A stretch of 18,765 bases of DNA from Gammaproteobacteria bacterium (GTDB lineage Bacteria; Pseudomonadota; Gammaproteobacteria; Competibacterales; Competibacteraceae). Positions 1 through 6,133 of this stretch are shown piece by piece. The notes beneath the pieces are model-generated. The model did no database searches and was not told the DNA's origin. It saw only the letters and a program-made list of their open reading frames with translations. A program made the position numbers and the translations under genes. The stretch is from the NCBI GenBank assembly GCA_020047885.1, contig JAIFNF010000067.1, forward strand, positions 1 to 18,765. The letters run 5' to 3'. Every line of letters starts with the position of its first letter. The stretch's first letter is position 1.

Positions 1-1770
1 GGATAGTCATCACTGTTGCTGCCAAAGACGCCGCTATGCGGGGTGCCCACGGTGGTCAAGGAGGCGACTGGCGCGGAGTAGCCGCTATCCATATCAGCCA
101 GCCCTTGCAGATAGGTGCGCGCCAGAAGACCACCAAAGGAATGCGCGACCAAATGTACGTCCTTACCCGTGGCTCGCTTAATCTGGGACACCGCCACATA
201 CAGGTCTACCGCCACATCCGCGAATTGTGCATTGGTGCGCCAACGGAACTCGAAGGGCAGGATTTTGGGTTGACTATCGCTCCCGCCCATCCGAGCTTGT
301 AATTGATCGACCATCTGATTCCAGGTTCCAGAATCTCCGCCCAACCCACTCCAAGGCGTGTAGCCATGCATGAACAGCACGGGCTGGGCGCTGTCGGTCT
401 TTAGCTCCGAAGCGGTGGTCGAAAACTTCGCACACAGAACCGATGCCGTTCGCTCGACCAGCTGCACTTTTCGATAAATTGCCCACCAAGGAATCTCAAC
501 CTCTTGTTCCGCCAGCGCCAGCAGCCGACGAGGCCAGCGGTAGAGTCCGGCATAAAAAAAGGTCTGCTGCTCTTGCCAACGACGTGGCGCATAATCTGGA
601 CAATACTCATCTGCACTAGCCAACGTCGCATAGGGTTCCGCTTTGGCGACCGATGACGCCGTCGATAGTTCGGTCAACGCGCTGGTGTTCAGGCGCAACA
701 CGCTCCCTTCCACCAGCGGCGCAGACAGCGTCAGCGTGATCATCGGATCGCCGTCCGCTGTCGTGCCGGTACTCAAAACCGCATCCGCCCCCACCGGCAG
801 CGCATCCCCGTCGATCTCCACTAAACGCCGTCTCCACCTGCTGCGCCACCACCAGTTCCAGGCTACCGGCCACATCGAACGTCGCCGTCCCAGACGTAAC
901 ACGCATCTGGAACGGCTTCGACCCGGCCAGCATCCCCTCCGGCGACTGGTAATTGAGCGCTCCGGTATGGGCATCCACCGTCAATCCCGTAGGCCCGGAC
1001 CGCAACGTAAATTCCAAGGTGCTCTGTTGCCCCTCGGAGAACTCCACCAGCGCCGGGCCGGTCGCCAGCGCCTGTCCCACGAACAGATCGTAGCGATTCC
1101 CCTCCTCCGCACCGTCCAACTGCACCGCGCGGATTTCGGCCTGCCCGCTGCTTTCATCATCCACCACCGCCCCATCGAGGTCAGGATTCGCCGCCAGCCA
1201 CGTTGCCGCCTCGGTCGGCGTAATCGTACCGTCCGCATCCGCCGCGATGAACACGATGAACACCTGGAGCGCCGCCTTGCGGGCCGGATTGCGGTTCTCG
1301 TTTTCCACCGAGTTGGCAAAATCGGCCAACACCGTTCCCCGCGAATCGCCCGCATTCAAGCGACCGATCCAGTATGCGAAGCCGAGGGCATCCGGTTCCC
1401 GGCCCAGTATATTGTTGTACAACAGGTTGACGAATTGCACATCGGTCAATGACGCCGGATATTTCGCCTGAAACTCGGGAGACGCCACGAAGCTATCAGC
1501 AATCGCGCGCATATTCCCTTGGAAACGCCCATCACCCGCCAAGAACGCATTCGTCCAAAAGGCCAGACCGTTCAGATCGCCATAATTGGGCAAGGTGGAA
1601 TTGGGGATGGGCGTTCGATCAAAGGCCGCGGCATAGAACCAACTGATTGTATAGGCTACTTGAGTATCGAAGGCCGCGAACACGGACTTTGGCGCAATGA
1701 GCGTCACCGCCAGCAACAGCGCCGACATCATGAACCGGAAATAGGAACGGAAATGGGAACCGACTGACAT
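1..1770 (-). CDS. Secreted DUF4214 / alpha-beta hydrolase (lipase) fusion, internally frameshifted, C-terminus beyond window
   Basis: The start ATG at 1770 follows GGAGGG (1778-1783) by 7 nt. Residues 14-32 form a signal peptide ending SVFA, so export is predicted. Residues 38-160 carry two DUF4214-like repeats (second: VNLLYNNILGREPDALGFAY). An EF-hand-like loop (DADGTITPTE, residues 178-187) lacks the first acidic ligand. An Ig-like segment (PTGLTVDAHTGALNY) follows. After about residue 313 this frame turns to junk and stops at 616. The +1 frame instead runs open from about 822 to the window edge, beginning VEIDGDALPVGADAVLSTG. It contains an oxyanion-type HG (VLFMHGYTPW, near 366), a nucleophile elbow VAHSFGGLLAR (Ser codon 138-140) and TVGTPHSG, which are typical of triacylglycerol lipases. 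The catalytic Asp and His would lie outside the window. It is either a pseudogene or an assembly indel. Substrate is unknown; lipase or esterase activity is inferred from family motifs. Confidence 0.8.
815..837. repeat. 7-bp direct repeat TCTCCAC bracketing an apparent 16-bp duplication at the frameshift
   Basis: TCTCCAC occurs at 815-821 and again at 831-837, exactly 16 bp apart. It sits at the point where the DUF4214 frame and the lipase frame of the minus-strand gene part company. Removing one 16-bp unit joins QQ to VEIDGD in a single open frame. A one-base indel nearby would also restore the frame, so the duplication explanation is an inference. Confidence 0.6.
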
Positions 1771-1793
1771 AGATGCACCCTCCAGGCTAAAGA

Positions 1794-1806
1794 TAAACTA
1801 ATTATA
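1794..1806 (-). promoter_or_regulatory. Candidate -10 element for the DUF4214-lipase gene
   Basis: On the minus strand a perfect TATAAT (plus-strand 1801-1806) lies about 30 nt upstream of the ATG at 1770. This leaves a short leader that holds the GGAGGG ribosome-binding site. No convincing -35 hexamer sits 16-18 nt further upstream. The site is therefore supported by the -10 match and its position only. Confidence 0.4.
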
Positions 1807-1856
1807 GACAGATTTGAGGCGATTTCTCGCAAAAAACTGACCGAATCAGCATCATC

Positions 1857-1927
1857 TCCCTCCTTTGAAAAAAAGGGGGCGGGGGGAGAAAATCCCCCAG
1901 TCATTAATTCCCCCTTTTCCAAAGAGG
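1857..1927. repeat. Palindromic G/C-tract repeat (MITE- or terminator-like)
   Basis: AAAAGGGGG at 1871-1879 pairs with CCCCCTTTT at 1910-1918, and CTTTG at 1863-1867 pairs with CAAAG at 1920-1924. An inner GGGGGA/TCCCCC pair lies in the loop. The whole forms an imperfect hairpin about 65 nt long. The same core (CCTTTGAAAAA followed by G tracts) recurs at 2571-2606. It lies just downstream of the DUF5615 toxin stop and upstream of the lipase promoter, so it could act as a transcription terminator. No transposase is present. Confidence 0.65.
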
Positions 1928-1968
1928 TAGCCCCTGATGAGCGTGGCTAAATCCGCCTCACTTCACTG

Positions 1969-2298
1969 CTAATACAGATCAATACAAGCATTAGTCACGA
2001 TCAAAGCCGATTCCAATGATTCCCTCTGGTCAATCAGAGTTTGGGCGGTTGCCCGCCAAGTTTGGTTACCCGTTTTTAACAGGATTATTTTGGGAGGCTG
2101 CCCGTATAAAGTGGACAGATCAACGAAGTCACTATCCTTGGTGACGATGACGAAATCATGCTGGCGGGCATACGCCCAGATATCGACATCTGATGCCTGT
2201 TCCAATCCGAGCAAAGCGACCTGTGAAGAACGGGAATAGTGTGGCGCGATGAGTGGCACAATCCGCCGGGATAAATTCTCGTCGAGTAGCAGTCTCAC
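1969..2298 (-). CDS. DUF5615 PIN-like toxin of a DUF433/DUF5615 toxin-antitoxin pair
   Basis: The 109-residue protein begins VRLLLDENLSRRIVPLI, the characteristic opening of DUF5615 (Mut7-C/PIN-like) proteins. It has a second acidic cluster, VIVTKDSDFVDLS, in the middle. These Asp and Glu residues match the metal-binding positions expected of PIN-fold ribonucleases, so RNA cleavage is the likely but unproven activity. I chose the GTG at 2298 because it overlaps the antitoxin stop (GTGA) and gives the usual N-terminus. A GTG at 2313 would add five residues (MGQSS). Translation is probably coupled to the antitoxin. Confidence 0.8.
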   Translation of the reverse strand: MRLLLDENLSRRIVPLIAPHYSRSSQVALLGLEQASDVDIWAYARQHDFVIVTKDSDFVDLSTLYGQPPKIILLKTGNQTWRATAQTLIDQRESLESALIVTNACIDLY

Positions 2299-2522
2299 GC
2301 TGCTTTGACCCACGTCACCGTTTTTTCCCGATCGGCGGCGAAAGCGAGACAGGCCAAAATATCGGCATGGGTTAATTCAGGGAAATCTTCAATAATTTCT
2401 GCTGGCGTCATGCCCGTAGCCAGCCAACCCAGCACATCGTAAACCGTGATTCGCAAACCACGAATACAGGGCTTGCCACCGCGTTTTCCAGAGTCTATAG
2501 TAATAATACTTTTATATTTCAT
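2295..2522 (-). CDS. DUF433 antitoxin (VapB45-like)
   Basis: This 75-residue protein has the DUF433 core: a conserved GGKPCIRGLRITVYDVL segment followed by a helix-turn-helix-like stretch (GMTPAEIIEDFPELTHADIL). DUF433 proteins pair with DUF5615 toxins, neutralise them and usually repress their own operon. The ATG at 2522 has GAAGGT six bases upstream. The gene is directly upstream of the DUF5615 gene and overlaps its GTG start, which is the normal antitoxin-toxin order. Its upstream region carries the dispersed G-tract repeat only after a gap toward the next gene. Confidence 0.85.
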   Translation of the reverse strand: MKYKSIITIDSGKRGGKPCIRGLRITVYDVLGWLATGMTPAEIIEDFPELTHADILACLAFAADREKTVTWVKAA

Positions 2523-2550
2523 TGTTTTACCTTCAAAATTATTAACAAAT

Positions 2551-2606
2551 GGGGAGCCGGATGGATTTCTCCCCCTTTGAAAAAGGGGGGCCGGGGGGGA
2601 TTTCTC
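2551..2606. repeat. Second copy of the G/C-tract palindromic repeat
   Basis: CCCCCTTT at 2571-2578 and AAAGGGGG at 2582-2589 form a perfect 8-bp stem with a 3-nt loop. It is followed by CCGGGGGGGATTTCTC. A degenerate half copy (GGGGAGCCGGATGGATTTCTC) lies at 2551-2571. The element fills the gap between the UPF0104 gene stop (2609) and the DUF433 gene start (2522). It may serve as a terminator for the membrane-protein gene or be a dispersed repeat that flanks the TA pair together with the copy at 1857-1927. Confidence 0.65.
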
Positions 2607-2608
2607 AG

Positions 2609-3553
2609 CTAAACAATGTACTTAGGTTTGCCGCCGATACCTAACAGTCCTACCGCCACCCCGCCGAGTGCAACCGCAAACCACAACGTCGCAATCCGGC
2701 ATAACAGAGTGATCGCCACCGCGGTCGCACTGTCCGCCCCGAAGGCGATCAACAACACCCCCATCACCGCTTCGGTTCCCCCCACCCCGCCGGGGAGAAA
2801 CGACAATGCGCCGGCCAACACGGCAATCGCGTAAATGCCGATGCCAGTAGCCAGGCTGATCCCGATGCCAAGGTTCTCCGCGATGAGGTACAAGGATAAC
2901 CCTTCCAATCCCCAGGACAGCACACCAAGGCTCATGCCGAACAGAAAATAGCCGGGTCGTAACAGCACGGCTGCCGAGTCGAACAACCGCGCCAGCCGGT
3001 CGATGTGATGACCGTAACGATGGCCTTGTCCCAAAACACGCAGTTTATCCGGCAACCAAGCACGGGTGATCAGCCAACCCAGTGGCACGGTCAGCACCCA
3101 CGCCAGGATCACCAGCCAGGAGTAATCAGGCCGCGCCAGCAGGATCAGCAGCGCCAGCAGACTCATCGCTAACACGTCCAGCAACCGTTCCACAAACAGC
3201 GCCGCCAGGCTTTGCGAGTAGGTCACGCCATACTGATGGAGATACAGCGACCGCACCGCTTCACCGGCTTTACCCGGCGTCACGGTCAAGGTAAAGCCCG
3301 CGAGATAATAGAGAAAATGCCGCCGCCAGGGTAGAACGTGGCCAAAGGCGGCGATGTAGTATTCCCACCGCCAGAAGCGCAACAGATAGTTCACCAGCGA
3401 CAGGGCGAAAATCGCCACCAGCACCGGCCAACCCACCCGTCGCAGGGCGGCGAAAACCGCTTCCCGGTCAGCGAACAGGACAAAGCCCAAATACATTAGA
3501 GCGGCCAAGCCAATGCTCAAAGTCAGGGCGCGGCGATGGTGAGGGGACATCAT
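2609..3553 (-). CDS. UPF0104 / lysylphosphatidylglycerol synthase TM-region family membrane protein
   Basis: The 314-residue protein is almost entirely hydrophobic, with about eight predicted membrane helices. It has family hallmarks: LVNYLLRFWRWEYYI near residue 58, TVTPGKAGEAVRSLYL near 90, and FLPGGVGGTEAVMGVLL near 257. These belong to the LPG_synthase_TM/COG0392 family, whose members act as lipid flippases in MprF or as uncharacterised inner-membrane proteins. The soluble aminoacyl-transferase domain of MprF is absent, so lysyl-lipid synthesis is not implied. The start lies 9 bp after the stop of the Bcr/CflA gene, which suggests one transcript. No good Shine-Dalgarno is visible, so coupling to the upstream gene is likely. 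Confidence 0.85.
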   Translation of the reverse strand: MMSPHHRRALTLSIGLAALMYLGFVLFADREAVFAALRRVGWPVLVAIFALSLVNYLLRFWRWEYYIAAFGHVLPWRRHFLYYLAGFTLTVTPGKAGEAVRSLYLHQYGVTYSQSLAALFVERLLDVLAMSLLALLILLARPDYSWLVILAWVLTVPLGWLITRAWLPDKLRVLGQGHRYGHHIDRLARLFDSAAVLLRPGYFLFGMSLGVLSWGLEGLSLYLIAENLGIGISLATGIGIYAIAVLAGALSFLPGGVGGTEAVMGVLLIAFGADSATAVAITLLCRIATLWFAVALGGVAVGLLGIGGKPKYIV

Positions 3554-3562
3554 TGAAGGCGA

Positions 3563-4726
3563 TCAGTGAGGGGCGGTAATGAGAGGACCGACCAAGGTTC
3601 GGTGCGCAATATAGGCCAGCACCCCGCAACCGGCAATGATCGCCGCCATCGGCAACGCCGAATCCCCGCCAATCAATCCAACCAGCAGACTGGACAGGGT
3701 GGCGATGCCAAATTGCAAAGCGCCCAGTAGTGCCGAGGCACTGCCTGCCCGCCGACCCTGATGCGCCAGGGCGTTGGCGGTGGCGTTCGGTCCGGTGAAG
3801 CCGAGGGTAATGCTGTAGCCGAGCAAGGGAACCAGCAAACCCGGCAACCCGCCCCAGCCACTGACGGCCACCGCCAGCATCGCTAACCCTAACAGGACAG
3901 TCGCCCGATTCGCCCGCTGTAAAATCACATCGGTGGAATAGTGCACCAACAGGCGACGATTCATCTGGGAACTGGCGATCAAGCCAAAAGCGTTCAGGCC
4001 GAACAACCAACCGAAATTCTGCGCCGACACACCATAGACCTCGATAAATACATGCGGCGAGCCGGTGATGTAGGCGAACATGCCGGCATGGGCAAAGCCA
4101 CCGGTCAGGACGTAGCCCATAAAATACCGGTCGCGGAACAAATCGCCATACCCCCGCAGCGCAGCGCCAATGCTGGCGCTGGCAATGGTGTCCTTCGGGC
4201 GGGTTTCCTGCAGATGACGCCAGACGGCGAACAGGCAGGCCAGGCCAAACAGCGCCAGTCCCATGAAGATCGCCCGCCACCCGGCGAACCAGAGAATCCA
4301 GCCCCCGATGAATGGCGCAAGGATCGGTGCCAGTCCCATAATCAGCATCAGCAGTGAAAACACCCGCGCTGAGGTATGGGCATCGCAACAATCACGGACA
4401 ATGGCGCGAGCGATGACGATGCCCGCGCACCCGCCCAGCGCCTGGAAAAACCGCAGAACGATCAGTGTGGCCAGATTCGGGGCCAGGGCGCAGCCAATGG
4501 AGGCCACGATGTAGAGCGCCAATCCGGCATAGAGCGGCGGCTTGCGGCCATAGCGGTCAGCGAGTGGCCCATGGATCGTCTGGCCGAGCGCCAGGCCAAT
4601 GAAAAAACTCGCTAAGGTGAACTGCGCCGTCGAGGTTTCCGCGCCGAATTCAGCGGCGATGGTGGGTAATCCCGGCAGGTACATGTCGATGGACATCGGC
4701 GCGAACGCGATGAGTGCGCCGAGCAT
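3563..4726 (-). CDS. Bcr/CflA family MFS multidrug exporter
   Basis: The protein has 387 residues and twelve predicted membrane helices. The motif MSIDMYLPGLPTIAAEFG opens helix 1, GPLADRYGRKP (residues 53-63) is the MFS loop 2-3 motif, and RFFQALGGCAGIVIARAIVRD is the Bcr/CflA drug-antiporter signature in helix 4. Members export bicyclomycin, sulfonamides, chloramphenicol or cysteine by proton antiport; the substrate here is unknown. The ATG at 4726 lacks a visible ribosome-binding site. In-frame upstream codons read LTHPPLSWLL, and a CTG at 4756 follows GGAG (4766-4769), so the true N-terminus may be ten residues longer. It lies 57 bp downstream of the DUF615 gene. Confidence 0.9.
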   Translation of the reverse strand: MLGALIAFAPMSIDMYLPGLPTIAAEFGAETSTAQFTLASFFIGLALGQTIHGPLADRYGRKPPLYAGLALYIVASIGCALAPNLATLIVLRFFQALGGCAGIVIARAIVRDCCDAHTSARVFSLLMLIMGLAPILAPFIGGWILWFAGWRAIFMGLALFGLACLFAVWRHLQETRPKDTIASASIGAALRGYGDLFRDRYFMGYVLTGGFAHAGMFAYITGSPHVFIEVYGVSAQNFGWLFGLNAFGLIASSQMNRRLLVHYSTDVILQRANRATVLLGLAMLAVAVSGWGGLPGLLVPLLGYSITLGFTGPNATANALAHQGRRAGSASALLGALQFGIATLSSLLVGLIGGDSALPMAAIIAGCGVLAYIAHRTLVGPLITAPH

Positions 4727-4783
4727 CAGCAGCCAGGACAGGGGTGGGTGGGTCAGGGCAGGGAACTCCGAAATAGATAGAAG

Positions 4784-5122
4784 TTATCGGCGGGACGTCT
4801 GCACGGTCGCCAGCGCTGCACTAATCGCTGCCGTTTCCGCTTCATCCAATTGCCGCATCAATTTACCGATGTATTGCAACTGCCGTTTGCGGCCACCCCG
4901 TTGGACGATGCTCTGGGCGATCTTCACCGCTGCCAGTAGATCATCCGGTAACGGTATCCGCTTTAATTGCGCGGTCGTGAGCTTCACCAGGTTTTCGCCC
5001 AACTCTTGCAGTGCGGTGGCTTCCCGCTTGCGCTGGCTTTTGCTGGGCAGTTCCGGGGCATCAAAGTCATCAGAGGTGTTATCAGGAACTTCGGCAAACC
5101 GGGCAGAGTCATGGCCGGACAT
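4784..5122 (-). CDS. darP: DUF615 (YjgA/DarP) ribosome-associated protein, C-terminal half missing
   Basis: The 112 residues match the N-terminal half of YjgA/DarP: SKSQRKREATALQELGENLV, then IPLPDDLLAAVKIAQSI and GGRKRQLQYIGKLMRQLD. DarP helps late assembly of the 50S ribosomal subunit. Family members are normally about 170-185 residues. This one stops after AALATVQTSRR, and the next 57 bp before the MFS gene encode nothing like the missing half. It is therefore either a truncated gene or a short lineage-specific form. The ATG lies two bases after the stop of the small upstream ORF (TAGCGATG), which suggests coupled translation. Confidence 0.75.
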   Translation of the reverse strand: MSGHDSARFAEVPDNTSDDFDAPELPSKSQRKREATALQELGENLVKLTTAQLKRIPLPDDLLAAVKIAQSIVQRGGRKRQLQYIGKLMRQLDEAETAAISAALATVQTSRR

Positions 5123-5124
5123 CG

Positions 5125-5372
5125 CTAAATCAGGCTCCCGCTGTCCCGGTTCTCGGGCAGTTTAGGTTTGGTTTCCCCGTGCCGTTCCAGGAACGCCTCG
5201 ACCTCGGGCCACACCTCCCGGATCACGACCAGTTTCTTTAACCCCAGACTGAATGGACGGAAGCCACCTTCAAAATTCAGGGCACCTTGGCGGCGCTGCG
5301 CAACCGGGCGTTTTCTTCCTCCAGTTCCCGCAGGCGCTTCAACATCTCCTGCTCATCGACTTTCGCTGGCAT
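5125..5372 (-). pseudogene. Small coiled-coil hypothetical protein, apparently frameshifted
   Basis: The ATG at 5372 has AAGGAG ten bases upstream and opens MPAKVDEQEMLKRLRELEEE, a strongly charged coiled coil, but stops at 5277 after 31 residues. A -1 shift at the CCC of CCCTGA (around 5280) continues in an open frame of about 51 residues, containing FRPFSLGLKKLVVIREVWP and ending SGSLI at 5125. The good ribosome-binding site and the protein-like second half suggest one 82-residue gene broken by a one-base loss. A programmed -1 shift or a sequencing error is possible. I do not recognise the family. It is directly upstream of the DUF615 gene. Confidence 0.45.
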
Positions 5373-5449
5373 GGTTTATCTGCTCCTTAAAATGAAGGTG
5401 GTTGAAAAATTTGCATTGACCGGTTGGCCTTGAACGGGTTGCAAGTGAT

Positions 5450-5797
5450 TTAATCGTCCGTCAACGCTGCTGTCAGGCAATCCAGCACCTGCTGGATGAG
5501 GGTACTGGGCGCTTTTTCCACAAAACTGGCGCGGCGGATTACCCAGTCCAGCGATTTAATCTGGTGCGCATGGACTGCGCCATCGGTGCGTAATCCAAAT
5601 CCCATCAGTGGCACCAAAAAACCACTATCACGAGCAAGCGTGGCAGCGCCTCCGGAAATTGGGCAAACCATCGCCAAGCGAAAGCGCTGATTGAAAGTCT
5701 GGGATGAGACGACCAGGCAAAAATGTTGACCCTGCATTTCCTTACCGCTGGCCGGGTCAAATTGGAGATGCAGAATATCACCGCGTTCGGGAATCAC
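5450..5797 (-). CDS. chpB: ChpB/MazF (PemK family) endoribonuclease toxin
   Basis: The 115-residue protein has the PemK/MazF fold signatures. GDILHLQFDPASGKEMQGQ holds the GDI and DP-G-E-G pattern, HFCLVVSSQTFNQ is the substrate-loop region, and TDGAVHAHQIKSLDW matches the C-terminal ChpB-type block. Members cut single-stranded mRNA at short motifs and arrest growth; the cut site of this one cannot be read from sequence. The start is GTG at 5797, overlapping the antitoxin stop by four bases (GTGA), so translation should be coupled. About 77 bp of non-coding sequence separates it from the small coiled-coil ORF. Confidence 0.88.
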   Translation of the reverse strand: MIPERGDILHLQFDPASGKEMQGQHFCLVVSSQTFNQRFRLAMVCPISGGAATLARDSGFLVPLMGFGLRTDGAVHAHQIKSLDWVIRRASFVEKAPSTLIQQVLDCLTAALTDD

Positions 5798-6030
5798 TGT
5801 TCATTTCCTGCTGCCGACATTTCATCCCATCCTTCCACCCGACAGAGTCCAACGGGCGTAGCCGCCAGTAGCTCGGCCAGCCGATGCCGTCCTGGCTTGA
5901 GTTTTAACTCGTCACCGTGGATTTCGATGAAAACGGGAGAACCCGCTTCCAAGTGGTTCTGCTCAACATAAGCTTGTGGAATGGTCAGGATCAGTGAGCC
6001 ACCTGAACGGCGGAGTGCAGCAGTTAGCAT
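5794..6030 (-). CDS. chpS: ChpS/MazE-type AbrB-fold antitoxin
   Basis: The 78-residue protein opens MLTAALRRSGGSLILTIPQ, the swapped-hairpin AbrB/SpoVT DNA-binding domain of MazE/ChpS. The C-terminal segment, RHRLAELLAATP followed by an AGNE-like tail, resembles the toxin-binding part of ChpS. It should neutralise the adjacent ribonuclease and bind its own operator. I chose the ATG at 6030 because GGAG stands about ten bases upstream and the N-terminus then matches the family. An ATG at 6051 would add MHWRVFI with a poorer ribosome-binding site. It is first in a two-gene minus-strand operon, downstream of the A2M gene. Confidence 0.85.
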   Translation of the reverse strand: MLTAALRRSGGSLILTIPQAYVEQNHLEAGSPVFIEIHGDELKLKPGRHRLAELLAATPVGLCRVEGWDEMSAAGNEQ

Positions 6031-6081
6031 GATAAAGACTCTCCAATGCATTTTACTTCAATAAAACTTGCCCTTTTTTCT

Positions 6082-6122
6082 GCAACGCCCGCCGATGATT
6101 TCTGCTACCCGGCTGGCGTTGC
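6082..6122. repeat. Inverted repeat GCAACGCC / GGCGTTGC between A2M and chpS
   Basis: GCAACGCC at 6082-6089 and GGCGTTGC at 6115-6122 are perfect complements, 25 nt apart, lying between the A2M stop (6134) and the chpS start. A run of six T on the plus strand (6074-6079) lies on the wrong side for a terminator of the minus-strand A2M gene. It could be a transcript-stabilising hairpin or an operator upstream of the TA operon. No function is shown. Confidence 0.35.
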
Positions 6123-6133
6123 GCCAACATGCT

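Noticed and set aside
643..1452. Long plus-strand open frame opposite the DUF4214-lipase gene
   Set aside because: It is Arg/His-rich with no recognisable motif and lies wholly antisense to a gene with signal peptide, ribosome-binding site and domain matches.
3468..4391. 307-codon minus-strand frame overlapping the MFS and UPF0104 genes
   Set aside because: It lies in another frame of the same strand, is Cys/Arg/Trp-rich, and conflicts with two clearly conserved membrane proteins.
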